Assembly: GCF_900167375.1 (NCBI RefSeq) | Contig: NZ_FUWY01000007.1 | Location: forward strand, 1 to 64,000 | Length of the DNA: 64,000 bases | DNA from: Anaerorhabdus furcosa | GTDB lineage: Bacteria; Bacillota_I; Bacilli_A; Erysipelotrichales; Erysipelotrichaceae | Direction: 5' to 3' | Part shown: positions 21,782 through 30,428 of the stretch, piece by piece | Layout: the number at the start of each line of letters is the position of its first letter | Numbering within the stretch: position 1 is the first letter of the stretch | Notes under the pieces: model-generated | The model's database searches: none | Seen by the model: only the letters and a program-made list of their open reading frames with translations | Told to the model about the DNA's origin: nothing | Translations under genes and position numbers: made by a program

Positions 21782-22156
21782 CTATTCATCACTCTTACAA
21801 ATACAGAATGGATGCCCAGAAGGATCAATCATAGTAATAAAATCTGTATCGCCATATTGATTTGAAGCAATGTGTGCACCAAGTTGAATTGCTTTTATTT
21901 TTGCTTCTTCAATATTATTAAATTGAAAGTCAAAATGAATTTGTTTTTGTTGCTTATTTTCTTCTTCTGGCCAAACGGGTTCTATAAAATCTTCTTCCTT
22001 TGAAAATAAAAACAAGATTCCAGTAGAACTTTTTATTCCAAGACATCCATATAAATTCACTTTTTCCCAATGCAATAACTGATGATAAAATTCTTGAAGA
22101 ATTAAATCATCCTTACAGTCAATCATGATATTTCCTAGTTTTACTTCTTTATTCAT
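21782..22156 (-). CDS. Glyoxalase/VOC-like domain protein
   Basis: 124 residues of a single glyoxalase-like domain: LGNIMIDCKDDLILQEFYHQLL at the start, IHFDFQFNNIEEAKIKAIQLGA in the middle, FITMIDPSGHPFCIC at the end. It follows the DUF89 gene with an eight-base overlap, so they form one transcript. Substrate unknown. Confidence 0.83.
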   Translation of the reverse strand: MNKEVKLGNIMIDCKDDLILQEFYHQLLHWEKVNLYGCLGIKSSTGILFLFSKEEDFIEPVWPEEENKQQKQIHFDFQFNNIEEAKIKAIQLGAHIASNQYGDTDFITMIDPSGHPFCICKSDE

Positions 22157-23027
22157 GAGGATTCTCCTTATTGTTCATGCAAATTATGGATTGAGTAGGA
22201 ACACCAATATCATTCGCAATAACATCACATTTTGTAACCAATAGAAAGTAAATATTTTTGTTTGTGACTTCACTTAAACTTTCATAATTGGCTTGTCCTT
22301 TGGATAGTATCATATCTACTTGATTAAACAGAGTTAGAAAATCTTCGCTTACTCTACTTAATACTGTTCCAAGCGAATCATCACCATTGCTGATTATGGT
22401 AGCAACTTCATCCATTCCTACATAGTAAGCGTCTTCCTCAATTGAATCATTTACTACTGGTGCACCACGCACACCAAAATAAATGGTTAGTTGGGGATTA
22501 ACTTCCTTTATTTTCTTTATAAATAGTTTATCTAAGAAAATCTCACCACAATTGTCACCAAGGTAAAGAAGTGATTTACTATTTTTAATATCATGAATTA
22601 ATTTATCTGAATGATTAATTGTAAATACTTTTTCATTTATCCTATCAAACCATTTTAATTTCTCTTCTTCTGTTGACTGATGAATTGGATTGAAATCAAT
22701 AATATTACCGATAGTCGCAATCAGTAAAGCTTGATTAAAAGAGTTTGAGTTAGAATTGATTAGTGATTGAAAATAATCAGATTTGTTAAGAAATAAAGTA
22801 TTATAATAATTTCTTATCTCTAAGTATGGATCCAAATTGGTAGTGTACTTCTTTAAGAGTCTAAAAGTATAACCAATCACTTCTGGATTTGATTTTGAAA
22901 AATCGAGTGTACTTAAATAAAGAAATAGGTCTTTATATAATTGCTCACGATTCTCAATCTTAGTGATTTCACATATTTTAATTGCTTGATTAACTAAGCA
23001 GGGTAAGCATTTTTCATTTATTTTCAT
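22149..23027 (-). CDS. DUF89/ARMT1-like protein
   Basis: 292 residues. The N-terminal CLPCLVNQAIKI (Cys-X-X-Cys) and the catalytic-region motifs LYLGDNCGEIFLDKLFI and VRGAPVVNDSIEEDAYYVGM mark the DUF89 family. Its studied members are metal-dependent phosphatases thought to clear damaged sugar phosphates or similar metabolites. It is translationally coupled to the VOC gene. Enzymatic target unknown. Confidence 0.85.
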   Translation of the reverse strand: MKINEKCLPCLVNQAIKICEITKIENREQLYKDLFLYLSTLDFSKSNPEVIGYTFRLLKKYTTNLDPYLEIRNYYNTLFLNKSDYFQSLINSNSNSFNQALLIATIGNIIDFNPIHQSTEEEKLKWFDRINEKVFTINHSDKLIHDIKNSKSLLYLGDNCGEIFLDKLFIKKIKEVNPQLTIYFGVRGAPVVNDSIEEDAYYVGMDEVATIISNGDDSLGTVLSRVSEDFLTLFNQVDMILSKGQANYESLSEVTNKNIYFLLVTKCDVIANDIGVPTQSIICMNNKENPHE

Positions 23028-23074
23028 ATAGACCTCTTTTAAATTGTACCATGTTGATGATTACAGTGCGCTCA

Positions 23075-23599
23075 TTATTTTGTATTGTCTATCCAATAAC
23101 GATTGACTGTAATTCCATCCTCATCAAGTGCTTGATTTTCCAAAACACCACCGTTATTTAATATCACCTTTTGTGAAGCATAGTTATCAAAATCACACGT
23201 TACAAGAACTTTCTCTATACCCATCTCCAATAGCTTTTTTAATGCAAGCTTAAGAATGATATCACCATATCCAAATCCTCTAAATTCAGGGCATATACCA
23301 TAACCCAAGTGTCCACCATCTATGATATTTGTATGATTAAGATAATGTCTTATAGATACTGCACCTAAGATTGCTCCATCATCGCGCTTAAGAAGAAACA
23401 ATGTTTGTGGAACTTCTTCTCCAATATCTATGCCATTTTCCCAATTCGTTAAATACCTCAACCATTCAAAATAATTCCCATCAAAGTGCCAAAGCAATCC
23501 TGGATTCATTCGACCACCAAAAATTTTCCATCTTTCCATTAAATTGTGTATCGCATTTTCATCTGTTGAGTTCGGTTTTACTAAGCAGCATTTGTTCAT
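23075..23599 (-). CDS. GNAT-family N-acetyltransferase
   Basis: 174 residues. GYGICPEFRGFGYGDIILKLALKKL (about 115-139) carries the acetyl-CoA loop, followed by VLVTCDFDNYASQKVILNNGG, typical of the RimJ/RimL-like group. An 'NPGLLWHFDGNYFEWL' segment near residue 33 resembles uncharacterised Firmicute acetyltransferases. The start has a GGAGGT ribosome site. Substrate unknown. Confidence 0.87.
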   Translation of the reverse strand: MNKCCLVKPNSTDENAIHNLMERWKIFGGRMNPGLLWHFDGNYFEWLRYLTNWENGIDIGEEVPQTLFLLKRDDGAILGAVSIRHYLNHTNIIDGGHLGYGICPEFRGFGYGDIILKLALKKLLEMGIEKVLVTCDFDNYASQKVILNNGGVLENQALDEDGITVNRYWIDNTK

Positions 23600-23672
23600 A
23601 AAATACCTCCGTAAAATTTATTATATATAAATAACTTCAAGTAAATCATTTTAGTTAAATAATTCAATAAAT

Positions 23673-23761
23673 TGGCGGAGAAAGAGGGATTCGAACCCCC
23701 GCATGCTTGCACATCTGCTGGTTTTCGAAACCAGTCCCTTCAGCCTCTTGGGTATTTCTCC
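23673..23761 (-). tRNA. tRNA-Ser (anticodon CGA)
   Basis: 89 bases on the minus strand with encoded CCA. Acceptor stem GGAGAAA/TTTCTCC with discriminator G; anticodon arm CTGGT-TTCGAAA-ACCAG giving anticodon CGA (codon UCG); a long class II variable arm; T arm with GGTTCGAATCC. The long variable arm confirms serine. Confidence 0.95.
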
Positions 23762-23827
23762 GTATCTATAGTATAATGCAAGTCATTGGAAAATAAAATG
23801 ATTGGAAATAAATCCAATCATCTTTCA

Positions 23828-25594
23828 TTAAAGTAATTTGTAACGGTCTAATAATTCTTCAATCATTGTGCCTTTGACTTTACTAAATGCTTTCTTTTCA
23901 AACATCTTTACAATGAAGGGTACTTTAAGGCTAGTTATCTTTTCACCATCCATTAATTTTGATGTAGCATCAAGAAGACAACGTACATCATAACAAGATC
24001 CAAAGACTTCAGGCACACCACGGTCAATATCAAGAAGAGTGTATACAGCTTCCATAGCTGTTCTTACTGAGTATTCTGTTGTAAAGACACAATCTCTTTT
24101 TGTTTCTGCAAACTGTCCAATGAATGCAAAGTTAATAGCTCCATTTGGTACAACAAGAGGACGATCACCTTGAGTACGTGGCATAAAGAATGAAGTAATA
24201 TAAGGCATCATGCAAGGGATACAAGTTGTTGATTCTGTAAATTCCTCAATACGATTTGTAGGGACACCAATATGATATAACCATTCCATCACGATTTCTT
24301 TACCAGTACACTCTTTCATTGGCTTCTTAATATAATCTCCGGGTACATTTGTATAAAGTCCATAGAACCAAATCACTATCTTATTGTCAGGTTGACTCTT
24401 GAAATGAGGTTGACGATTGATGGTCCAACTGCATAGCCAACTAGAATCTTTAACTGTAACAATTCCACCAGTTACAACTTTGCCACTATGGGGGTCACGT
24501 TTGCATATCTTTTCAATATAAGGTGTTATCTTATTGTCATTTAGTGTTATTGTTGCGGATTCCCAATTGGTTTTATCAATATCGGTGCAATATTTCTCAG
24601 GATGACCAAACGCATCATCTTGCGCAGCAATCTTCTTCCATAACTCCCAACAACCGCCAGGTTGTGTATTTAATATAGGTGCATGTTGATCATCACCCAA
24701 AGTTGAATTCTCAGTACAACTACCATTCGTAATAAAGACAAGATCAGTATCGAGTAAATCAATTTGACTTAGCTGGTTGTTTTGTTCAATAAGAATTTGT
24801 TTTGCGCGTTTTACTTCATCGGTAGTTTCGAATTTAATATCGATTACTTTTGTGTTGTATATAAAATGTACATGATGTGCTTCTAGGTATTTTTGCATAG
24901 GGAGAATAAGAGATTCATATTGGTTATACTTGGTAAATTTTAATGCTGAGAAATCTGGTAATCCTCCAATATGATGAATAAAACGTTGAATGTATAATTT
25001 CATTTCTAATGCACTGTGCCATTTTTCAAATGCAAACATGGTTTGCCAATACAACCAGAAATTTGATTTGTAGAATTCTTCATCGAAAACATCATCAATT
25101 GTTTTGTCATATAAATCTTCATCTTTTGTTAAGAATAATTTAGTGATTTGGATGGATGCTTCTTGCGATAAATTGAACTTGTTATTTGTTTTTGCATCTT
25201 CTCCTTGATGAAGAGTAGCTCGACATAAGGAATAGTTTGGATCTTCTTTATTCAACCAGTAGAACTCATCTAATACAGAGGCATCCGGTGTTTCTAATGA
25301 AGGAATAGAGCGAAATAAATCCCATAGACATTCAAAGTGGTTTTCCATTTCTCTTCCACCACGAATAATAAATCCTTTGTTGGGATCATTTATTCCATCG
25401 CAAGCACCACCTGCAATATTAAGTTCTTCAAAGATATGAATATTTTCACCTTTCATTTGACCATCACGTATAAGGAAACATGCTCCTGCCATTGATGCTA
25501 AACCACTTCCTACAAAGTATGCAGATTTTAAATCAACATCCTTTGGTTTTAAAGGTTTTGCGAAAGCTTCATAATTACCATTACTATAATACAT
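23828..25594 (-). CDS. ohyA: Oleate hydratase (myosin cross-reactive antigen family)
   Basis: 588 residues, full length for the family. FAD-dependent oleate hydratases add water to the cis-9 double bond of unsaturated fatty acids, which detoxifies them. The dinucleotide loop is AYFVGSGLASMAGACFLIRDG (about 26-46), followed by FEELNIAGGACDG and GGREMENHFECLWDLF, all typical. The C-terminal part has PNGAINFAFIGQFAE. A GGAGG ribosome site precedes the start. Upstream lies a TetR regulator on the same strand, separated by a terminator. Confidence 0.96.
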   Translation of the reverse strand: MYYSNGNYEAFAKPLKPKDVDLKSAYFVGSGLASMAGACFLIRDGQMKGENIHIFEELNIAGGACDGINDPNKGFIIRGGREMENHFECLWDLFRSIPSLETPDASVLDEFYWLNKEDPNYSLCRATLHQGEDAKTNNKFNLSQEASIQITKLFLTKDEDLYDKTIDDVFDEEFYKSNFWLYWQTMFAFEKWHSALEMKLYIQRFIHHIGGLPDFSALKFTKYNQYESLILPMQKYLEAHHVHFIYNTKVIDIKFETTDEVKRAKQILIEQNNQLSQIDLLDTDLVFITNGSCTENSTLGDDQHAPILNTQPGGCWELWKKIAAQDDAFGHPEKYCTDIDKTNWESATITLNDNKITPYIEKICKRDPHSGKVVTGGIVTVKDSSWLCSWTINRQPHFKSQPDNKIVIWFYGLYTNVPGDYIKKPMKECTGKEIVMEWLYHIGVPTNRIEEFTESTTCIPCMMPYITSFFMPRTQGDRPLVVPNGAINFAFIGQFAETKRDCVFTTEYSVRTAMEAVYTLLDIDRGVPEVFGSCYDVRCLLDATSKLMDGEKITSLKVPFIVKMFEKKAFSKVKGTMIEELLDRYKLL

Positions 25595-25629
25595 ATTATT
25601 TTCCTCCTTGGTTATGAATCAATAATAAA

Positions 25630-25638
25630 ACGTATACT
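25630..25638. promoter_or_regulatory. Candidate TetR operator before ohyA
   Basis: ACGTATACT occurs here, about 36 bases before the ohyA start, and again at 26266-26274 just upstream of the tetR-like gene. A shared 9-mer in the two control regions suggests one operator bound by the TetR protein. Extended symmetry is weak. Confidence 0.4.
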
Positions 25639-25654
25639 CAACCTAAAACATAGA

Positions 25655-25693
25655 CAAAAAAAGAAGAGTGTCTAGTTTTTAGACAAACTCTTC
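25655..25693 (-). terminator. Terminator between the TetR gene and ohyA
   Basis: On the minus strand: GAAGAGT ... ACTCTTC outer stem around GTCTA/TAGAC, then a T run. It means ohyA has its own promoter rather than relying on read-through. Confidence 0.8.
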
Positions 25694-25704
25694 AGTTTGT
25701 AGTA

Positions 25705-26247
25705 TTAAAGCATATATTTTACGATGTCACCTGAGGTTATTTTGCTTATTCGAGTAATAATGAGATGATAGTCAGCTTTCATACCATTTCTTATCCACTC
25801 AAGGACATTACCAACAATTGCGTAAGCAATAAAACTCTCAATGAACTTTTTATCATCAACACTTAATATTTTATCTTGATCTAAATCACGAATTACAAGT
25901 TCAAGATAATGTATCTGTATTTGATAAAGATAACGTTCAATCATTTCTCTACTTACAGAATGATAGACATTCGTAAAGAAGTTTTTATTTTGAAGCATAT
26001 AAGCAAATACATCTTCTAAACAAATTGTCCAGTTTTCATAATTTACCTCGGTTTGCATCGCCGCTTGTGTTTCTCTTATAAAAATCCAATCAAGCAATGC
26101 ATAGATATCTTGAAAATGATAATAGAAGGTTTGGCGATTTACCCCACAATCATCAGCAACTTCAGTTACTGTGATACTATCTAATGTTTTTTCACTTAGC
26201 ATTTTTTTCAATGATTCACCAAGAGCAATTTTAGTTAGTTCTTTCAT
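25705..26247 (-). CDS. TetR/AcrR-family regulator
   Basis: 180 residues. The N-terminal helix-turn-helix reads ITVTEVADDCGVNRQTFYYHFQDIYALLDW (about 24-53), the classic TetR pattern with NRQTFYYHF. The C-terminal helical part resembles the DhaS-like group and would hold the ligand pocket. It is adjacent to ohyA with a shared 9-mer in both control regions, so a fatty-acid-responsive repressor of ohyA is a reasonable inference. Confidence 0.9.
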   Translation of the reverse strand: MKELTKIALGESLKKMLSEKTLDSITVTEVADDCGVNRQTFYYHFQDIYALLDWIFIRETQAAMQTEVNYENWTICLEDVFAYMLQNKNFFTNVYHSVSREMIERYLYQIQIHYLELVIRDLDQDKILSVDDKKFIESFIAYAIVGNVLEWIRNGMKADYHLIITRISKITSGDIVKYML

Positions 26248-26265
26248 GATTAACCTCTCAATCTT

Positions 26266-26274
26266 ACGTATACT
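26266..26274. promoter_or_regulatory. Candidate TetR operator before its own gene
   Basis: Second copy of ACGTATACT, 19 bases upstream of the TetR start codon, next to the small palindrome ACTAGT. Autoregulation is inferred. Confidence 0.4.
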
Positions 26275-26341
26275 ACTAGTTTAACACATAGAAATGTGGA
26301 TTACAGTTGAGGTAAATGTGAAGAAAATGAATGTAAGAATG

Positions 26342-26380
26342 AAACATTTATGAAAAATGTAAAAATTTTCATAAATGTTT
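26342..26380. promoter_or_regulatory. Perfect inverted repeat upstream of oppA
   Basis: Arms AAACATTTATGAAAA (26342-26356) and TTTTCATAAATGTTT (26366-26380) match perfectly over 15 bases around a 9-base spacer. A second, shorter symmetric site, TGAAA-AATA-TTTCA, follows at 26383-26396. Both lie upstream of the oppA -35, as expected for a dimeric regulator's sites. Confidence 0.6.
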
Positions 26381-26410
26381 TGTGAAAAATATTTCATAAT
26401 TGGTTGACTT

Positions 26411-26438
26411 TTGACTTGGAAATACTTTAAAATATAAT
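26411..26438 (+). promoter_or_regulatory. oppA promoter
   Basis: TTGACT (26411-26416), 16-base spacer, TATAAT (26433-26438). A second TTGACT sits at 26404-26409. Confidence 0.75.
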
Positions 26439-26475
26439 AACAAATCTATGGATTGATTTGACGGAGGGAAAGAAA

Positions 26476-28131
26476 ATGAAAAAGTTAGTTTTAGCATTAC
26501 TTACTTTAGGTCTTGTGCTAAGTACTGCTGCTTGTTCTTCTAAACCAGCTGGTAATACAGGTGGTACAAGTGGTGGAACTCACACAATCCGTGTTCTTAA
26601 TTACGAAAGCAAATCTGCTACAGTACTTATGGAATACGTTGTTCAACAATGGGAAGAATTATTTGGAGATTATCCAGTAGAATTCGTAATCGATACACTT
26701 CCTTTTGCTGAAAAATTACAAAAATGTACAGAGGGGGATTTTGAAATTTCATTCTCAGGATGGTCTCCTGACTATGCATGGCCAACTACATTCTTAAACA
26801 TGTGGACAATTGGCAGTGAATACAACGAAGTTGGATACGCTAGTGAAGAGTATACTAAATTAGTTGATGGAACAGACAAAGATCCTGCTCAAGCATTTGC
26901 TGATTTACAAGCAGCTGAAAAAGTATTACTTGAAGATGGTATTTTAATTCCAGTTTACCAACGTGGTGGAACTATGGTTCAAAGCCCAGATGTAAAAGGA
27001 ATTATTAAACATTCAATCGGTTTTGATTATAGTTACAAATGGGCTACAAAAGCTGATGGCTCAATGATTAATTTACTTGAAACAGAAAAAATGCCTTCAT
27101 TAGATGCAATGCTTGCAACTGATGCAGTATCATTCTTAAACTTAGGAAACCTTTCTGAAGGTTTATTAATTCCAGGTGAAGCTGAAGGTTCAGTATTACC
27201 AGGGGTTGCTTCTGATTGGAACTTTGATGAAGCTACAATGACTTGGACTTTCAACTTACGTCCAGAAGCATCTTGGATTAACTCTAAAGGTGAAGTTGTA
27301 CGTCCAGTAAGCGCTGAAGACTTTGAATATGCATGGAACCGTGTATTTGCTGATGATTCAATCGCACAATACAAATTCATGAAAGACACTGCTAAGATCG
27401 TTGAATATGGTGCTAAAGATGACCATACATTCACAGTTACAGTATCTGAAAACGTTCCTTATTTTGAATCATTAATGTCATTTGGTACATTCTTACCAGT
27501 ACCAGTTGAATTTGTTGAAGAAAAGGGTGCTACTTATGGTACTACTCTTGATACATTCTTAAGTAATGGTCCATTCTATTTAAGCAAATGGGATCATTCA
27601 AGTGAAGTTATTTGGTCTAAAAATGAAAATTACTGGGATGCTGATGTAGTTCAAATTCCAGGTGTTACTTACCGTGTAATCGAACAATACGATCCAGCTA
27701 CAGGTGTTGCATTATTCAATGATGGTGCAATTGACCGTGTAGGATTAACTGGTGAATTCGTTGATCAATTCAAAGATGATCCACGTGTTTGGAAATTTAC
27801 TGAAGCTTCAACATTCTACTTCATGATTAACGTTGGAAACGCTAATGGTGTATTAGAAGCATACGATGCAGAAAATGGTGGAAACCCACTTCTTGATAAT
27901 GTAAATGTTCGTAAAGCATTAGCATTAGCATTCGATAAAGCATTCATTGCTTACGAATTAGATAAGAATGGAAACATTCCTGCTGATTACTTCGTACCTT
28001 CTGCATTCTCAACTTATGAAGGTGAACCATTTGAAGCAGCTCGTGGTGAAGGATATATGCACTACAATACTGAAGAAGCTCTTAAATACTGGGAAGCTGG
28101 TATGGCTGAATTAGGTATTGAAAAGAAATAA
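26476..28131 (+). CDS. oppA: Oligopeptide-binding lipoprotein, circularly permuted OppA-like
   Basis: 551 residues. A lipoprotein signal ends at Cys20 (STAAC) and a Gly/Thr linker follows. Residues about 37-191 then match the normally C-terminal lobe of OppA-type proteins (FEISFSGWSPDYAWPTTFLN, AEKVLLEDGILIPVYQRG, and the usual terminal DYSYKWA). Residues about 197-551 match the normally N-terminal part (MPSLDAMLATDAVSF, the VSAEDFEYAWNRVF motif, SNGPFYLSKW, NVNVRKALALAFDKAF) and end at EAGMAELGIEKK, where ordinary OppA proteins continue. The order is therefore swapped relative to the family. Start ATG 26476 follows GGAGGG. First gene of the opp operon, separated from oppB by a hairpin. Confidence 0.9.
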   Translation: MKKLVLALLTLGLVLSTAACSSKPAGNTGGTSGGTHTIRVLNYESKSATVLMEYVVQQWEELFGDYPVEFVIDTLPFAEKLQKCTEGDFEISFSGWSPDYAWPTTFLNMWTIGSEYNEVGYASEEYTKLVDGTDKDPAQAFADLQAAEKVLLEDGILIPVYQRGGTMVQSPDVKGIIKHSIGFDYSYKWATKADGSMINLLETEKMPSLDAMLATDAVSFLNLGNLSEGLLIPGEAEGSVLPGVASDWNFDEATMTWTFNLRPEASWINSKGEVVRPVSAEDFEYAWNRVFADDSIAQYKFMKDTAKIVEYGAKDDHTFTVTVSENVPYFESLMSFGTFLPVPVEFVEEKGATYGTTLDTFLSNGPFYLSKWDHSSEVIWSKNENYWDADVVQIPGVTYRVIEQYDPATGVALFNDGAIDRVGLTGEFVDQFKDDPRVWKFTEASTFYFMINVGNANGVLEAYDAENGGNPLLDNVNVRKALALAFDKAFIAYELDKNGNIPADYFVPSAFSTYEGEPFEAARGEGYMHYNTEEALKYWEAGMAELGIEKK

Positions 28132-28149
28132 GTATACTTATGATTATAG

Positions 28150-28180
28150 AAGAGCGCTGCATGCGTGTAGCGCTCTTTTC
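28150..28180 (+). terminator. Intra-operon terminator between oppA and oppB
   Basis: AAGAGCGCT / AGCGCTCTT stem with a 10-base loop, then TTTTC. Probably a partial terminator, giving more binding protein than permease. Confidence 0.8.
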
Positions 28181-28275
28181 TATGATTTTTTCTTGTTTAC
28201 TAATCTCTATTATTGTAAAATATGATAATAGACATTAGTAAATTAAGAAATAGTTAAGATAGAGAGGGAAGTAAA

Positions 28276-29241
28276 ATGTTCAAATATGTATTAAAAAGAA
28301 TTGGGCAAATGTTGATTACACTCTTTTTAATAATGACGATTCTGTTCTTATTATTAAAAATTACTCCTGGATCACCATTTAGTAACCCAAAAATTACTCC
28401 TACTTTACGTGCGCAATTAGAGGAAAAATATGGATTAGACAAACCAATATTAACGCAATATGGTATGTATCTTTCTAATGTGCTGCAAGGGGACTTAGGA
28501 GAATCAATCGTAATGATTAAAAACTATCCAGTTAAGGATATGGTTGCTGAGCCTTTAGCAATCACAATTAAATTAGGGGTTATTTCATTATTTGTTGGAT
28601 CTGCCATCGGTATCTTTTTAGGGGCTTTAGCGGCATTAAACAGAAATCGATTCTGGGATTATTTCAATACGATTATTGCCGTTGTTGGGGTCTCGGTTCC
28701 AGCCTTTGTTGTGGCGATGGTGTTACTAATCCTGCGTCAGGATTATTTCCCATTTATACCATTGATTTTCTCGAAAGCTGATCCGATTAAAGGAGTAACT
28801 GCTTTGGATGAACTTGTATCTTTGACATTACCAGTTGTTTCACTTTCATTTGGTGTTATTGCTAGTATTTCAAGATATATGCGTACAGAACTTGTTGAAG
28901 TTTATAACACAGACTATATTTTATTAGCTCGTGCTAAAGGATTAAACAAGCGTCAAGTATTTACACGCCATGCCTTTAGAAATGCATTAGTACCTATTAT
29001 TACTGTTATGGGTCCAATGGTTGTTGCATTAATGACAGGTAGTGTTGTTGTTGAGAAGTTCTTTGGAGTTCCAGGACTAAGTCAATTGACAATCAAATCA
29101 ATCAATGTAAAAGATACATTCGTAACATTAGCATCAGAACTTCTATATAGTTTAATGTTTGTTGTTACTATGCTCATAGTAGATTTACTCTATGGGGTTA
29201 TTGACCCTAGAATCCGCTTAAGTGGAGGTGACAAGAAATGA
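28276..29241 (+). CDS. oppB: Oligopeptide ABC transporter permease OppB
   Basis: 321 residues with about six membrane segments. N-terminal MFKYVLKRIGQMLITLFLIMTILFLLL is the usual OppB opening. The EAA loop reads YILLARAKGLNKRQVFTRHAFRNALVP, which contacts the ATPases. The ribosome site is GAGGGAAG, and the gene overlaps oppC by four bases. It forms the channel with OppC. Confidence 0.95.
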   Translation: MFKYVLKRIGQMLITLFLIMTILFLLLKITPGSPFSNPKITPTLRAQLEEKYGLDKPILTQYGMYLSNVLQGDLGESIVMIKNYPVKDMVAEPLAITIKLGVISLFVGSAIGIFLGALAALNRNRFWDYFNTIIAVVGVSVPAFVVAMVLLILRQDYFPFIPLIFSKADPIKGVTALDELVSLTLPVVSLSFGVIASISRYMRTELVEVYNTDYILLARAKGLNKRQVFTRHAFRNALVPIITVMGPMVVALMTGSVVVEKFFGVPGLSQLTIKSINVKDTFVTLASELLYSLMFVVTMLIVDLLYGVIDPRIRLSGGDKK

Positions 29242-30416
29242 GTTGGTTTAAGAAAAATAAAAATGATATCGTTGAAACAAACGTTATCGAAGAAGTAGAA
29301 GTTAAAAAAGAAGATTTCGTCTTTGAAAAAGCGAGTGTAGTAGAAGCAGAAGGATTAATGAAAAAACCTTTAACATTCTGGAAAGATGCTTTTTTAAGAC
29401 TATTACAAAATAAATTTGCAGTTGGATCAGTTATTGTTATCTTACTTATGGTTACGATGGCAATTGTAGCTCCAATGACTTCAAAGTATGATTTAAATAA
29501 AGCTGTAAGTAAAAATCAAACACTTGTAACTCAATTGCCTCCAAGAATTCCATTTGTTGAAAACTTAGGAATATTTGATGGAACATTGATTAAAGAAACA
29601 ACTGAAGCTCGTCTTGCTACTGATTATCAACCAGATGAGTATAAAATTATAGATCGTTATACACGTGATGGTGTAGATTATGTAAAAGTTAAAGAATATA
29701 CATATAAAATTAAAGGTCTAGAAAATGAATATTTCTATTTTGGTACTGACCAAATTGGACGTGATATTTGGACTCGTTTATGGTATGGAGCTCGAATTTC
29801 ATTATTAATTGGTTTCTATGCTGCATTAATTGATGTCCTTATTGGAGTTGTCTATGGAGGTATCGCTGGTTTCTATGGTGGTAGTCGACTGGATGATATT
29901 ATGATGCGTATCACTGAAATATTGTATGGTATACCATCAATCGTTATCTTATTTATTCTATTCATGTTCCTTGAACCAGGAATTGTTCCAATAGCCATTG
30001 CGATTGCCCTTACCGGTTGGATTGGGGTTGCTCGTATGGTTCGTGCACAATTCTTACGTTTAAGAGATCAAGAATTCGTATTGGCGGCAAGAACATTAGG
30101 TGCTAGTCCATTCAGATTAATTATGAAGCACTTGATTCCAAACGTAGTCGCTCAAATCGTAGTTATGGCATCATTCTCGATTCCAAACGCAATTTTCTAT
30201 GAAGCATTCTTAGCGTTTATTGGTATTGGTATGAATGTTAAAACACCATCGTTGGGAACAATGATTGATAATGCCTTAGGTACTACTTATGGGGCAATGA
30301 CTTATGTATATCAATTAATCATTCCTTGTGTTGTTTTATCAATACTTATGTTATCAATTAACTTACTCGCAAATGGATTACGTGATTCACTTGATCCAAG
30401 AATGCGCGGGAATTAG
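29238..30416 (+). CDS. oppC: Oligopeptide ABC transporter permease OppC
   Basis: 392 residues, longer than the roughly 300 usual for OppC. There is a charged N-terminal extension (about 1-45). An extra exported loop of about 95 residues (about 85-170) lies between the first membrane helix and FGTDQIGRDIWTRLWYGAR, the conserved start of the core. The EAA loop is FVLAARTLGASPFRLIMKHLIPNV, and the C-terminus is the typical LRDSLDPRMRG. Overlaps oppB; oppD follows after 12 bases. Confidence 0.94.
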   Translation: MSWFKKNKNDIVETNVIEEVEVKKEDFVFEKASVVEAEGLMKKPLTFWKDAFLRLLQNKFAVGSVIVILLMVTMAIVAPMTSKYDLNKAVSKNQTLVTQLPPRIPFVENLGIFDGTLIKETTEARLATDYQPDEYKIIDRYTRDGVDYVKVKEYTYKIKGLENEYFYFGTDQIGRDIWTRLWYGARISLLIGFYAALIDVLIGVVYGGIAGFYGGSRLDDIMMRITEILYGIPSIVILFILFMFLEPGIVPIAIAIALTGWIGVARMVRAQFLRLRDQEFVLAARTLGASPFRLIMKHLIPNVVAQIVVMASFSIPNAIFYEAFLAFIGIGMNVKTPSLGTMIDNALGTTYGAMTYVYQLIIPCVVLSILMLSINLLANGLRDSLDPRMRGN

Positions 30417-30428
30417 GAGGAGATTAAT

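Noticed and set aside
26362-26376. CodY-box-like AATTTTCATAAATGT before oppA
   Set aside because: At least three mismatches, and it is fully explained by the perfect inverted repeat; presence of CodY in this organism is unknown.
26380-26399. Rex operator before oppA (TTGTGAA ... TTCATAA)
   Set aside because: The arms are six bases apart rather than four and one arm deviates; it is better read as part of the local TGAAA/TTTCA symmetry.
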